64,000 bases of DNA from Microvirga lupini (GCF_014191055.1 NZ_JACHWB010000004.1:186001-250000); one strand, 5' to 3'; numbered from the stretch's first letter, positions 35,351 through 45,836 are shown. Notes: a model not told the origin generated them from the sequence alone. Program-made: numbers and translations.

Positions 35351-36520
35351 TCAGCGCGCCGGCATGCCGGTCTCGACGATCTTCGCCCACAGCGAGACGC
35401 CGTAGGGGCTCGCCTCGTCGTTGAAGTCATAGGCCGGGTGATGGACGCCGGCCGTGTCGCCGTTGCCGATGAAGATATAGGCGCCGGGCCGCTGCTCCAG
35501 CATGTAGGAGAAGTCCTCCGCGCCCATGAGCGGCGGGACGGTGGTGTCCACCGCGTTCTCTCCGGCGACCGCACGGGCGACGCGGGCCATGAACTCGGTC
35601 TTGTCGGGATCGTTCATGGTGACCGGGTAGCCGCGGTCGTAATCGACCTCGGCCTTGGCGCCGAAGGCGGCACAGACGTTCTCCACGATGGCGCGGATGC
35701 GGGTCTCGGCGAGGTCGCGCACCTCCGGCGAGAGGGTGCGCACGGTGCCGAGCAGCATCGCGGTCTGCGGGATCACGTTGAAGGCTTCGCCCGCCTTCAC
35801 GGTGCAGACGGACACCACAACCGATTCGAGCGGATCGGTGTTGCGGGAGGCAATCGTCTGCAGGGCCGTGATCACGTGGGCGGAGATCACCACCGGGTCG
35901 ACGCACTCATGCGGACGCGCCGCGTGGCCGCCCTTGCCTTCGATGGTGATGGTGAACCGGTCGGCGGCCGCCATCATGGCGCCGGGCCGGATGGCGAACT
36001 GGCCCACGGGAATGCCCGGCATGTTGTGCATGCCATAGACCTCCTGCACGCCGAAGCGCTCCATGAGGCCGTCCTTCACCATCTCGTTGCCGCCGCCGCC
36101 GCCTTCCTCGGCCGGCTGGAAGATCACCACGGCGGTGCCATCGAAATTGCGCGTCTCGGCCAGGTATTTCGCGGCGCCCAGCAGCATGGCGGTGTGCCCG
36201 TCATGGCCGCAGGCATGCATCTTGCCCGGCACCTTGGACGCATGGGGGGCGTTCGTCGCCTCCTCGATGGGCAGCGCATCCATGTCGGCGCGAAGGCCGA
36301 TCACCCGTCCGGAATTGTTCGTGCGGCCCTTGATGACGCCCACGACACCCGTCCGGCCGAGGCCGGTCACGACCTCGTCGCAACCGAAGCTCTTCAGCTT
36401 CTCGGCAACGATCCCGGCGGTGCGGTGGACGTCGAACAGGAGTTCCGGATTTTCGTGGAAGTCGCGGCGCCAAGCGGTGATTTCATCGGCGAGGTCGGCG
36501 ACGCGGTTGATGACAGGCAT
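35351..36520 (-). CDS. M20 family amidohydrolase (hippurate/IAA-amino acid hydrolase type)
   Basis: A 389-residue cytoplasmic metallopeptidase-like hydrolase. Metal-binding segments include HACGHDGHTAMLLGAAKYL, FQPAEEGGGGGNEMVKDGL, and PLMGAEDFSYMLEQRPGAY near the end. LRADMDALPIEE at the start is typical of the HipO/AmhX group. It likely cleaves an N-acyl amino acid (hippurate, N-acetyl amino acid or similar). The start at 36520 yields the normal MPVINRVADLADEIT opening; the frame extends to 36583. Confidence 0.88.
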   Translation of the reverse strand: MPVINRVADLADEITAWRRDFHENPELLFDVHRTAGIVAEKLKSFGCDEVVTGLGRTGVVGVIKGRTNNSGRVIGLRADMDALPIEEATNAPHASKVPGKMHACGHDGHTAMLLGAAKYLAETRNFDGTAVVIFQPAEEGGGGGNEMVKDGLMERFGVQEVYGMHNMPGIPVGQFAIRPGAMMAAADRFTITIEGKGGHAARPHECVDPVVISAHVITALQTIASRNTDPLESVVVSVCTVKAGEAFNVIPQTAMLLGTVRTLSPEVRDLAETRIRAIVENVCAAFGAKAEVDYDRGYPVTMNDPDKTEFMARVARAVAGENAVDTTVPPLMGAEDFSYMLEQRPGAYIFIGNGDTAGVHHPAYDFNDEASPYGVSLWAKIVETGMPAR

Positions 36521-36705
36521 GAAGGATCCTCGAGCTGGGAAGCAGGAACCCTCAGCCAAGCAGAGGCGGGGGCCTCCCGTCAACCGTTACAGAATGGCAC
36601 TAAGCATCGTGCGGACCCAGCGGGCCTCGCCAGCGACCCGAAAGGCCACGTTAGTGAAAAGCGGATTCGGGTTGTCGGCCCAGACGATGCGCTCATTCAA
36701 GAAGG

Positions 36706-36755
36706 AGCATCGGATGGATCCCAGAAGTGTGAGTCCACTTTTTACGTCCGATGCT
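36706..36755. repeat. Type D palindromic repeat, copy 3
   Basis: A 50-base element starting AGCATCGGA and ending TCCGATGCT, with central AGAAGTGTGAGTCCACTTTTT. It ends eight bases before the stop codon of the O-antigen-ligase-like gene. Confidence 0.7.
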
Positions 36756-36762
36756 CTCGACC

Positions 36763-37974
36763 TTAGAACTTCTTGCGCAGGATCGCCTTGGGCCGGGTGG
36801 TGCGGAACTGGCCCCGTTCGATGGCCACGAAGATCAGCACGAGCACCACGAGCGCGGTGAACCACCAGACCTGCGTGGTGCCGATGCCGAGGCAGCCCAG
36901 GGCATAGGCGCAGGCAAAGGCCGCCATGATGCCGGGCGCCACGGTGGCGCGGTGGCTCTGGATTCCGACGACGGCCCGGTAGAGCAGCAGGCTTGTCGCC
37001 ACTGCCCCCACGACGCCGAGCTCGTACCAGATCTCGAACAGCAGGGTGGAGGGAGCGTTCCGGGGCACCAGGCCGAAATAGCGGCCGCGCAGGGCGGTTT
37101 CCAGCCCATGCCCCGTGAGCAGCCGCAGCGGCTCGTTGAGGACGATCTGGCGCCAGACCTCGAGGCTGGCCGTGACCGGCGCCTTCACGCCGAAAAGGCC
37201 TGCCACGACGGGCTTGAGGAGAAAGGGCAGGAGCGGCGCGAACAGCAGGAGACCCGCCATGGCCATGCCGGTCAGGCGCGGGCCGAGCCTGGGGCTTGCT
37301 GCCGTGAGGACGAACACGATCGCGCCGGCGGCAAGCCCATAGAGGGGCAGCCCCTCCCGGGTGAGAAGGGCCGCGACCGCAACTGCAAGCGCCAGGGCGA
37401 CGGCTTCCAGATTTCTGCCGCGGGAATGGAGCCAGGCGAGCGCCGGCCAGACCAGCAGGGCCAGCATGAGCATGCCGCGCTCGAGGCTCAGGCCCTCAGG
37501 GTCGAAGCGGCTGCCGCCCTGGATCGCCAGGAGAATGCCGATGACCGCCGCCAGTCCCACGCCGACCGGCAGGAGATACAGATTGGCCGCACGCATCCGC
37601 TCCGGAACGGCCAGATAGCCGCCGAGCCCCATGAGAATCATGCCTGCGATGTTGAAGAGGCGCTCGGAGGCCTCGGGCAGGAACGGGGTCCAGACCAGGG
37701 ACAGCCCGGCCCATAACAGCAGAACGAGCCCGGCGATTCCCCCCCTGGAGGTCGCAAGCGCCAGCATCTTCTCGCGGGCATGCTTGGCGCTGCCGTCCAG
37801 CACCGAGGCGAGGACCAGGAGAATGACCGCGAGCGGCGCCATCACCACGAGGGCGCGGCGCGTGAACAGGGCCGCCAGGGGAACGGCGAAAAACAGGATC
37901 GCGAAGCCGAGGCGCCGCAGCATGGCGGCGGCATCGGCGGAGGGGTTGGCCGTCTGGGACACGGGGCGGACCAT
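36763..37974 (-). CDS. O-antigen ligase family membrane protein
   Basis: A 403-residue polytopic inner-membrane protein with about ten hydrophobic segments. It has a larger hydrophilic loop containing GHGLETALRGRY and RNAPSTLLFEIWYELGVVGA, which matches the Wzy_C pattern (…LxxxxELGxxG) of O-antigen ligases and polymerases. It likely joins or polymerises a surface polysaccharide on the periplasmic side. It is not in a polysaccharide cluster, which is unusual for Wzy but common for WaaL-like ligases. Confidence 0.78.
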   Translation of the reverse strand: MVRPVSQTANPSADAAAMLRRLGFAILFFAVPLAALFTRRALVVMAPLAVILLVLASVLDGSAKHAREKMLALATSRGGIAGLVLLLWAGLSLVWTPFLPEASERLFNIAGMILMGLGGYLAVPERMRAANLYLLPVGVGLAAVIGILLAIQGGSRFDPEGLSLERGMLMLALLVWPALAWLHSRGRNLEAVALALAVAVAALLTREGLPLYGLAAGAIVFVLTAASPRLGPRLTGMAMAGLLLFAPLLPFLLKPVVAGLFGVKAPVTASLEVWRQIVLNEPLRLLTGHGLETALRGRYFGLVPRNAPSTLLFEIWYELGVVGAVATSLLLYRAVVGIQSHRATVAPGIMAAFACAYALGCLGIGTTQVWWFTALVVLVLIFVAIERGQFRTTRPKAILRKKF

Positions 37975-38093
37975 GCGGGCGGGCTATCGACCTTGAGCGT
38001 TCAGGGATCGGGAGCCTAATGGACGAAACCGGCAAAAGCTGTAGGTGTCATGCAACACATCCCGTTCCTCTTCGTCCGGAGAGTACCGCCTCC

Positions 38094-39224
38094 ATGGCAC
38101 CGAGCGCCGCAACCGCCCGCAAGCGCCTCCTCCTGGTCGGCGGCGGGCACGCTCATGTTCTGGTTCTGGAAGCCTTTGCCCGCCATCCCGAGCCGGGTCT
38201 CACCATCACGCTGGTCAGCAGGGACCGCCTGACGCCCTATTCGGGCATGCTGCCGGGGCACCTCGCCGGCACCTACACGCGGGACGCGATCCACATCGAT
38301 CTGGAGCGCCTCGCCCGGGCCGCCGGTGCCAGGCTGGTGCTGGATGAAGCGGTCGGGTTCGACAGGGTTGCCCAGCGTGTGCATCTGAAGGGTGGCGAGG
38401 AATTGTCCTACGACATCCTCTCCATCGACATCGGCATCGCCCCGGACCTGTCGGGGATCGCCGGGGCCGCCGAGCATGCACTCGCGGTCAAGCCCATCGG
38501 CAGCCTGCTCGAGAAGTGGGACCGGCTCTTCGAGAGCGCTCTCGCGCCCAACGGTCCGCGCCGGTTTGCCATCGTCGGGGGAGGGGCTGCCGGGATCTGC
38601 CTCGCCTTCGCGGTTGCGGCCTTTGTCGGGGATCGTGTGAGCGGTGCCATCCGTGTGTCGCTGATCGGTGCATCCGAGGCGCCGGGCATCAATAGCGGCA
38701 TGCGCCGACGCATCGCGCGGGCGCTCAAGGACCGCGGGATCGCGGTTCATGCCGAGGATGCGGCCGTTCGCATTGATCAGGATGCCGTGACTCTCGCGAG
38801 CGGCAGGCGCGTGCCGGCCGATGCGGTGCTGGTCTCGACCCATGCGGCGCCGCCGCCCGTGCTCGCCACGACGGACTGGGCCAAGGACGAGGGCGGCTTT
38901 CTTGCCGTCGGTCCCACGCTGCAGATCCTGAACGACGAGGCCGTGTTCGCCGCCGGCGACTGCGCCACGATGAACGCGCATCCGCACCCCAAGGCCGGCG
39001 TCTTCGCCGTGCGGCAGGGGCCGGTGCTGGCCCGCAACCTGCGGCGGGCTGTGCGGGGCGAGGCTCTCGAAAGCTACATCCCACAACGCGATCACCTGCT
39101 GCTGATCGCCACCGGCGACGGACGCGCCATCGGCGGGCGCGGCCGCTTCCTCGCCTTCGAGGGCCGTCTCGCTTGGCGGCTGAAGGATTTCATCGACCGG
39201 CGCTTCATGCGCCGGTTCGCCTGA
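38094..39224 (+). CDS. FAD-dependent pyridine nucleotide-disulfide oxidoreductase, SelD N-terminal-like (TIGR03169 type)
   Basis: A 376-residue flavoprotein related to NDH-2 dehydrogenases. The opening LLLVGGGHAHVLVLEAFARH and VSRDRLTPYSGMLPGHLAG belong to the group first seen fused to the N-terminus of selenophosphate synthetase (SelD). The second dinucleotide fold is FAIVGGGAAGICLAFAVA, and the FAD tail motif is VFAAGDCATM. No selD domain or gene is present here. The start at 38094 has GGAGAG about ten bases upstream; the frame opens at 38019. Confidence 0.85.
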   Translation: MAPSAATARKRLLLVGGGHAHVLVLEAFARHPEPGLTITLVSRDRLTPYSGMLPGHLAGTYTRDAIHIDLERLARAAGARLVLDEAVGFDRVAQRVHLKGGEELSYDILSIDIGIAPDLSGIAGAAEHALAVKPIGSLLEKWDRLFESALAPNGPRRFAIVGGGAAGICLAFAVAAFVGDRVSGAIRVSLIGASEAPGINSGMRRRIARALKDRGIAVHAEDAAVRIDQDAVTLASGRRVPADAVLVSTHAAPPPVLATTDWAKDEGGFLAVGPTLQILNDEAVFAAGDCATMNAHPHPKAGVFAVRQGPVLARNLRRAVRGEALESYIPQRDHLLLIATGDGRAIGGRGRFLAFEGRLAWRLKDFIDRRFMRRFA

Positions 39225-39234
39225 GTCCCTCGGA

Positions 39235-39337
39235 CCTCATCCTGAGGAGCAGCGCAGCTGCGTCTCGAAGGAGCTTCCAGAGAGTACTGGATCCTCCTTC
39301 GAGACGGATTGCTCACGCAATCCTCCTCAGGATGAGG
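39235..39337. repeat. Type A palindromic repeat, copy 2
   Basis: CCTCATCCTGAGGAGCAGC and CTCCTCAGGATGAGG arms with inner CGTCTCGAAGGAG / CTCCTTCGAGACG, placed between convergent genes. It is the same unit as at 22147, 41086, 46929 and 58919. Confidence 0.75.
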
Positions 39338-39379
39338 AAAGTGAGTTGTGAAAAGTGTGATCCGCCGATTCGCCGACGA

Positions 39380-40270
39380 TCAACCCTTCTGCCCGCGTAG
39401 GAAGTTGACGATGCCGGAGAAGTCATCGCCGTCATGGCCGGCATTGGCGAACAGCGCGTAAAGCTGCGCGGCCTCGGCGCCAAGCGGCGTCGAGGCGCCG
39501 GAGGCTAGCGCCGCTTCCTGGGCGAGCTTCAGATCCTTCAGCATCAGGGCCGCGGCAAAGCCCGGCTTGTAATCGTTGTTCGCCGGCGAGGTCGGCACCG
39601 GGCCGGGCACGGGGCAATAGGTGGTGAGCGACCAGCACTGGCCCGAGGAGGTGGAGGCGACATCGAAGAGCGCCTGATGCGACAGCCCGAGCTTTTCCGC
39701 CAGCACGAAGGCTTCCGACACGCCGATCATCGAGATGCCGAGGATCATGTTGTTGCAGATCTTCGCCGCCTGACCGGCGCCGGCCTCGCCGCAATGCACC
39801 ACCTTCTTGCCCATCTTCGACAGGATCGGCTCGGCGCGATCAAACGCTTGCTTGGCGCCGCCTGCCATGAAGGTGAGCGTCGCGCCCTTCGCACCGCCGA
39901 CGCCGCCGGAGACCGGAGCGTCAAGGCTCGTGAGATTACGCTCCTGCTCCCGCGCCATGGTGTGCACCTTGCGGGCGCTCTCCACATCGATGGTCGAGCA
40001 GTCGATCAGGAGCGCGCCCTCCTTCACGGCCGGCAGAATGTCGGCCCAGACCGAGAGCACATGCTTGCCGGCGGGCAGCATGGTGACGACGATTTCCGCG
40101 TCCCGCACCGCGTCGAGCGTCGAGCCGGCGATGCTCACGCCGTCGTTCTTCGCCTGATCGCAGGAGGCGGGCGACAGGTCGAAGCCGGTGACTGTGTGCC
40201 CGGCCTTGACGAGATTGGCGGCCATCGGCCCGCCCATGTTGCCGAGGCCGATGAAGGCGATGCTGGTCAT
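39380..40270 (-). CDS. mmsB: 3-hydroxyisobutyrate dehydrogenase
   Basis: A 296-residue NAD-dependent beta-hydroxyacid dehydrogenase that oxidises 3-hydroxyisobutyrate to methylmalonate semialdehyde in valine breakdown. The Rossmann motif is FIGLGNMGGPMAANLVKAGH. The substrate loop is DAPVSGGVGGAKGATLTFM. The catalytic Lys lies in GAGQAAKICNNMILG (GxxxKxxxN). The mmsA and acyl-CoA dehydrogenase genes nearby complete the pathway. Its ATG overlaps the stop of the upstream DUF4267 gene by four bases. Confidence 0.93.
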   Translation of the reverse strand: MTSIAFIGLGNMGGPMAANLVKAGHTVTGFDLSPASCDQAKNDGVSIAGSTLDAVRDAEIVVTMLPAGKHVLSVWADILPAVKEGALLIDCSTIDVESARKVHTMAREQERNLTSLDAPVSGGVGGAKGATLTFMAGGAKQAFDRAEPILSKMGKKVVHCGEAGAGQAAKICNNMILGISMIGVSEAFVLAEKLGLSHQALFDVASTSSGQCWSLTTYCPVPGPVPTSPANNDYKPGFAAALMLKDLKLAQEAALASGASTPLGAEAAQLYALFANAGHDGDDFSGIVNFLRGQKG

Positions 40271-40701
40271 GTGAATCCTCCCTTGTTGTCGTGTGATGAT
40301 TGCTTGAACAGCCAGAGCGCGGCTCCCGCCATGACGGCGGCGCTCGCGCCATGAAGCAGCAGATGGGCCGGTGCGCTCAAACCCCGGCTGATGAGAACGA
40401 TCAGCACGTCACCGACGGGAATCACCAATGTGGCGGCGAAGATCCACGCCAGAATGCGCCTATTCGCCGTGAAGGACAGGATCAGCAGATAAAGCCCGAA
40501 GGCGAGATCGCGCAGCCCGATGGCGATGAGATAGCCCACATGGGTCCATTCAGGCGCCGGCAGGCCGAAAACCAGAGAGCCGATGCCCGGTGCGCCGAGA
40601 AAGAGTACTCCCAGGCCGATGAAGACGAGACTCAAGAGCCACACGAGCCAGGTGCTCGGCTCGTTTCCCGGCAACCCTCGCGGCCTGTCCAATGCCATCA
40701 T
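40267..40701 (-). CDS. DUF4267-like small membrane protein
   Basis: A 144-residue protein with four predicted membrane helices (WLVWLLSLVFIGLGVLFL, YLIAIGLRDLAFGLYLLILS, ILAWIFAATLVIPVGDVLIV, LLLHGASAAVMAGAALWLF). The GLRDLAFGLY segment is characteristic of DUF4267. Function unknown. It overlaps both neighbours by four bases, so it is translated in series with the genes on either side. The start at 40701 coincides with the upstream stop (ATGA). Confidence 0.7.
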   Translation of the reverse strand: MMALDRPRGLPGNEPSTWLVWLLSLVFIGLGVLFLGAPGIGSLVFGLPAPEWTHVGYLIAIGLRDLAFGLYLLILSFTANRRILAWIFAATLVIPVGDVLIVLISRGLSAPAHLLLHGASAAVMAGAALWLFKQSSHDNKGGFT

Positions 40702-41078
40702 CGGCCCCGTGCCCTCCAGAGCGCACCCGCCAGCGCAAAGCCGTAGAACCACAGCATCAGCGAGCCGAACACTTTGTCGAGGGCGGGATCGAGCCGCGGG
40801 AAGAACACGGCGAAATGCGAGCCGATTGCTGCCATGATCAGCATGCCGGGAACGGCAACGAACGCCATGGCTTGGGTTGCGGCTTTACGCGACACGCGCA
40901 GGACGCGGTCGAGAAGCAAACCGAACACCAGGCCGAGTGCCGCTCCCGCCGTGAAGTTGAGCTGAAACGGCCGCCGTCCATCGAGGAAGAACCATGTGCC
41001 GGCGAAGTGGAACAGCGCGAAGATCGCGGCCGCGAGACCGAAGCCCAGGCCGAGCGATTTCAAAGCCGGATTCATCAA
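40698..41078 (-). CDS. Hypothetical four-helix membrane protein
   Basis: A 126-residue polytopic protein (hydrophobic segments near residues 8-30, 40-60, 67-90 and 103-120). I know no family for it. Pairing with the DUF4267 gene by a four-base overlap suggests that the two proteins act together, perhaps as a heteromeric membrane unit co-expressed with mmsB. Upstream lies a repeat that separates it from the acyl-CoA dehydrogenase gene. Confidence 0.65.
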   Translation of the reverse strand: MMNPALKSLGLGFGLAAAIFALFHFAGTWFFLDGRRPFQLNFTAGAALGLVFGLLLDRVLRVSRKAATQAMAFVAVPGMLIMAAIGSHFAVFFPRLDPALDKVFGSLMLWFYGFALAGALWRARGR

Positions 41079-41085
41079 ACTCCCA

Positions 41086-41186
41086 CCTCATCCTGAGGAG
41101 CAGCCATGGGCTGCGTCTCGAAGGAGGATCCAGAGAGAACTGGAAACGCCCTGATCCTTCGAGACGCTTCGCTCCTCAGGATGAGG
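41086..41186. repeat. Type A palindromic repeat, copy 3
   Basis: CCTCATCCTGAGGAGCAGCC to GCTCCTCAGGATGAGG, with inner CGTCTCGAAGGAGGATCC and GATCCTTCGAGACG. It lies within the putative valine operon, between the acyl-CoA dehydrogenase gene and the small membrane protein genes, where a long hairpin could reduce downstream expression. Confidence 0.75.
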
Positions 41187-41214
41187 GTTTTGGCGAAGCT
41201 CCCGCCATTCAAGG

Positions 41215-42366
41215 TCATCGGTTGCCGCGCCCCACGAGGTCGCGCGCCACGATCAGGCGCATGATCTCGTTGGTGCCCTCAAGAATCTGGTGTACGCGCA
41301 GATCGCGCACGATCTTCTCCAAGCCGTAATCGGCCAGATAGCCGTAGCCGCCATGGAGCTGCAGCGCGTCGTTCGCCACCTGGAACCCCACATCGGTGGC
41401 CATGCGCTTGGCCATGGCGCAGAGCTTGGTGGCATCGAGCGCCTTGGCGTCGAGTGCGGATGCCGCACGCCACAGGAAGGTGCGTGCCGCTTCGAGTTCG
41501 GTCGCCATGTCGGCGAGTTTGAACTGCAGCGCCTGGAAATCCGCGATGCGCTTGCCGAAAGCCTTGCGGTCGCCCGTATAGGCCAGCGCCTTGTCGAGGG
41601 CCGATTGCGCGCCGCCGAGCGAGCAGGCGCCGATGTTGATGCGCCCGCCGTCGAGGCCCGACATGGCAATCTTGAAGCCCTGGCCTTCGTCGGAGAGCCG
41701 GTTGGCCACGGGCACGCGCACGTCCTCGAAGATGACGGCGGCGGTGGGCTGCGCGTTCCAGCCCATCTTCTTCTCCTGCGCGCCGAAGGACACGCCGGGC
41801 ATATCCTTCTCGATCACCAGGGTCGAGATGCCGGAGGGGCCGTCCTCGCCGGTGCGCACCATGGTCACGTAGATGTCCGAGGTGCCGGCGCCGGAAATGA
41901 ACTGCTTCACGCCGTTGACCACGTAATGGTCACCGTCGCGCACGGCTCTGGTCTTGAGCGCGGCCGCATCCGAGCCCGAGCCCGGCTCGGTGAGGCAATA
42001 GCTCGCGATCAGCTCCATGGTGACGAGGCGCGGGATGTAGCGCTGGCGCTGCTCCTCCGAGCCGTAGCGGTCGATCATCCATGTGGCCATGTTGTGAATC
42101 GACAGATACGCCGAGACGGCCGGGCAGCCGGTGGCGAGCGCCTCGAAGATCAGCGCCGCGTCGAGCCGCGTCATGCCCGACCCGCCGACATCATCGCGGG
42201 TGTAGATCGCCGCCATGCCGAGGCTTGCTGCCTCCCGCATCACGTCCACGGGAAAATGCTTCTTCTCGTCCCATTCCAGGGCATGGGGTGCGAGGTTATC
42301 CGCCGCGAAGGCCAGCGCCATGTCGCGGACGGCGATTTGATCGTCGGTGAGGGAAAACTGGGTCAT
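41215..42366 (-). CDS. Acyl-CoA dehydrogenase, probable isobutyryl-CoA dehydrogenase
   Basis: A flavoenzyme of about 383 residues with the complete acyl-CoA dehydrogenase fold. FAD/substrate motifs are YCLTEPGSGSDAAALKTRA and KQFISGAGTSDIYVTMVRT. The C-terminal DLRVHQILEGTNEIMRLIV is standard, and the catalytic Glu is probably the one in ILEGTNE or the ACAD8-type position. Its place beside mmsB and mmsA points to isobutyryl-CoA (valine pathway). Starts at 42366 (MTQFSLTDDQ) or 42381 are possible; the first matches the family better. Confidence 0.88.
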   Translation of the reverse strand: MTQFSLTDDQIAVRDMALAFAADNLAPHALEWDEKKHFPVDVMREAASLGMAAIYTRDDVGGSGMTRLDAALIFEALATGCPAVSAYLSIHNMATWMIDRYGSEEQRQRYIPRLVTMELIASYCLTEPGSGSDAAALKTRAVRDGDHYVVNGVKQFISGAGTSDIYVTMVRTGEDGPSGISTLVIEKDMPGVSFGAQEKKMGWNAQPTAAVIFEDVRVPVANRLSDEGQGFKIAMSGLDGGRINIGACSLGGAQSALDKALAYTGDRKAFGKRIADFQALQFKLADMATELEAARTFLWRAASALDAKALDATKLCAMAKRMATDVGFQVANDALQLHGGYGYLADYGLEKIVRDLRVHQILEGTNEIMRLIVARDLVGRGNR

Positions 42367-42460
42367 GGCCTCAATCGTCATACCAGAGGGGTTTGGGCAA
42401 CCGTGACTTTCGACTTAGGGCAGTTACTAGGTACACCAAGCAATCTTGAAAAAGAGCAGT

Positions 42461-43054
42461 TCAAGGAGCTTGGGCAGGAAGCTTTTCAAGCGCCTCGGTC
42501 GTTGAAAGGAGAAACAGGAAGTACCTGTGGTTTAGTTGACCTCTACTAGATAGTTCCGCACTGATAGGGCGCATTGAGTCTCGGTAGGCGCAGATATTAA
42601 CCGTGCCATCCAGGTCTTTTACGCTCTCTTCGAGAGAAGCGGGCTCTCCAATGTATATTCTCTCATCGGTTTGCCGCATAAAATCGGCAACGATTTCTGG
42701 ACTATCGCATGAGCCACCACACCAAACTGAATGGAGAAGCTTAGCCTGCGATCCGCCACGCCCCTTTTTCCATGCTGCGACCTCATAGGTCAGCACGAAA
42801 TCCTGAATATCACTCATATCGGATTGAGGTATGGGAACCGCAGAAATAAGCCGTCCTTTGAAAACAGCTTGAGCTTTTGAGATTTTCTCTTTGCCGAGTT
42901 GCACGATGAGGTCGGCAATTTGGGTGTAAGGTCTACTCGGACCCACCCCCATATCACGTGCGTCCAGGCACTGAAGCGCCTGAACCGGCCATGCGAAAAC
43001 CGCCGCTCCCAGGATGAGAGCGGCGGCGAGATTTTTTCGCGAAGCGGCCTTCAA
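42461..43054 (-). CDS. Secreted hypothetical protein of lower GC content
   Basis: A 197-residue protein with a Sec signal peptide (cleavage near VQALQ, so the mature protein begins close to a Cys). Later cysteines occur in VWCGGSCDS and NICAY. The pattern (Cys at the mature N-terminus, AQAVFKGRLISA, then FVLTYEVAAWKKG and a CG pair) resembles bacterial TIMP/netrin-like domains, but this is a weak visual match. The codon use is clearly more AT-rich than the genes on either side, and it interrupts the valine genes, so it may be a later insertion. Function unknown. Confidence 0.6.
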   Translation of the reverse strand: MKAASRKNLAAALILGAAVFAWPVQALQCLDARDMGVGPSRPYTQIADLIVQLGKEKISKAQAVFKGRLISAVPIPQSDMSDIQDFVLTYEVAAWKKGRGGSQAKLLHSVWCGGSCDSPEIVADFMRQTDERIYIGEPASLEESVKDLDGTVNICAYRDSMRPISAELSSRGQLNHRYFLFLLSTTEALEKLPAQAP

Positions 43055-43061
43055 GCCATCC

Positions 43062-44558
<1,497 letters not shown>

Positions 44559-44671
44559 GGCGTCTCTCCTGATGGGTTTTTTCGTGCTCTTCTTCTATCA
44601 TTGTTGAAATCGCACGACTATGGGTGAAGCTGAGGCACTGTTGTGCAAAAATACCAATATGAAGTGGAGCC

Positions 44672-45562
44672 ATGAGCGCATTCGATTGGGACGATCTCCG
44701 CTTCTTCCTGGCCGTCGCCCGTGCCGGCCGGCTCACAGTTGCCGCTCGGCAGCTGGAGGCCGACCATACCACCGTGTCCCGCCGCATCTCGGCGCTTGAG
44801 GCCTCGCTCAAGGCCAAGCTGTTCGAGCGCAGCCCGCAGGGCTACACCCTCACCGAGCCGGGCGAGCGGCTGCTCGGGCATGCGGAGGCCATGGAGACGC
44901 AGGCGCTCTCCGTGGCAAGCGAACTCGGCGGCGCGGATCTCGCGCTCACGGGCACCGTGCGCATCGGCGCGCCGGACGGGATCGGCACCTATTTTTTGGC
45001 TCCCGAACTTGGGGCTCTGGCCGAGCGGCACCCCGGCCTGACGCTGCAGCTTGTGGCGCTACCGCGCACCTTCTCGCTCTCCAAGCGCGAGGCCGACATC
45101 GCAGTGACGCTTGAGCAGCCCACAGAAGGGCGGCTCGTGTCGCGCAAGCTCACGGATTACCGGCTGAGGCTCTACGCGTCGAAGGAATACCTTGAGCGAC
45201 ACGGGCCGGTGACGGAGGTGGCGGATCTCTCGGGCAAGACCTTGGTCACCTATGTGGCGGACCTGCTCTACAGCCCGGTACTCGACTATTTTTCGGCCCT
45301 TGAGAAGCACACCTCCCGCCGGTTCGAATGCGCCAGCGTGGTGGCGCAGGCGGAAGCGGTGCGGGCCGGAATCGGCATTGGTGTCCTGCATGATTACGCG
45401 GTGAGGCAGTTTCCTGAGCTTCAGGTGGTGCTGCCCGAGGTCTCCTATCTTCGCACCTACTGGCTCGTGACCCATGCGGATCTTCGGAACCTCCGGCGCG
45501 TGGAGGAGGTCTATTCCTTCATCCTGAGCCGGGTGCGGGCGAACCGGGGACTGTTCGTGTGA
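44672..45562 (+). CDS. LysR family transcriptional regulator
   Basis: A 296-residue LysR protein. The N-terminal winged HTH spans about residues 4-63 (DDLRFFLAVARAGRLTVAAR, then HTTVSRRISALE), and the C-terminal effector domain starts near residue 92. It is divergent from mmsA across 113 bases, the standard arrangement for a LysR activator and its target, so it likely controls mmsA and the valine genes. A GGAG site lies before the ATG. Confidence 0.88.
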   Translation: MSAFDWDDLRFFLAVARAGRLTVAARQLEADHTTVSRRISALEASLKAKLFERSPQGYTLTEPGERLLGHAEAMETQALSVASELGGADLALTGTVRIGAPDGIGTYFLAPELGALAERHPGLTLQLVALPRTFSLSKREADIAVTLEQPTEGRLVSRKLTDYRLRLYASKEYLERHGPVTEVADLSGKTLVTYVADLLYSPVLDYFSALEKHTSRRFECASVVAQAEAVRAGIGIGVLHDYAVRQFPELQVVLPEVSYLRTYWLVTHADLRNLRRVEEVYSFILSRVRANRGLFV

Positions 45563-45836
45563 GCGCGCATTTCTTCCCTCCCCCTTGCGGGGAGGGGCAG
45601 CCGCGGAGCGGCCGGGTGGGGGTCGTAAAGTCGGAGCGCTTGCCATGTCCTTGAAGCGCTAAGGCCACTACAGAATGTGGCTGGATTGCTCGGTCACCTA
45701 GTCAAACCGCCCCCACCCCTGCCCCTCCCCGCAAGGGGGGAGGGGAGAGCGCACACCGAATGCCACGGCTTCCAGGGCTTCACGAAGCCGCCTGAACCCA
45801 CTAAGTCAAACCCAAACGAAACCCACGGAGATCCCG
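45563..45836. repeat. Intergenic region with G/C-rich inverted repeat
   Basis: A 274-base gap. Two long complementary blocks, CCTCCCCCTTGCGGGGAGGG (around 45577-45597) with a GGCCGGGTGGGGG extension, and its inverse ending at about 45745, could form a large hairpin. A related pair is at 16149-16260. The last 90 bases contain the transaldolase leader; I see no gene. Confidence 0.6.

Noticed and set aside
45317..45335. tRNA T-loop-like sequence (CCGGTTCGAATGCG)
   Set aside because: It lies within the LysR coding sequence and no acceptor stem or anticodon arm can be formed around it.
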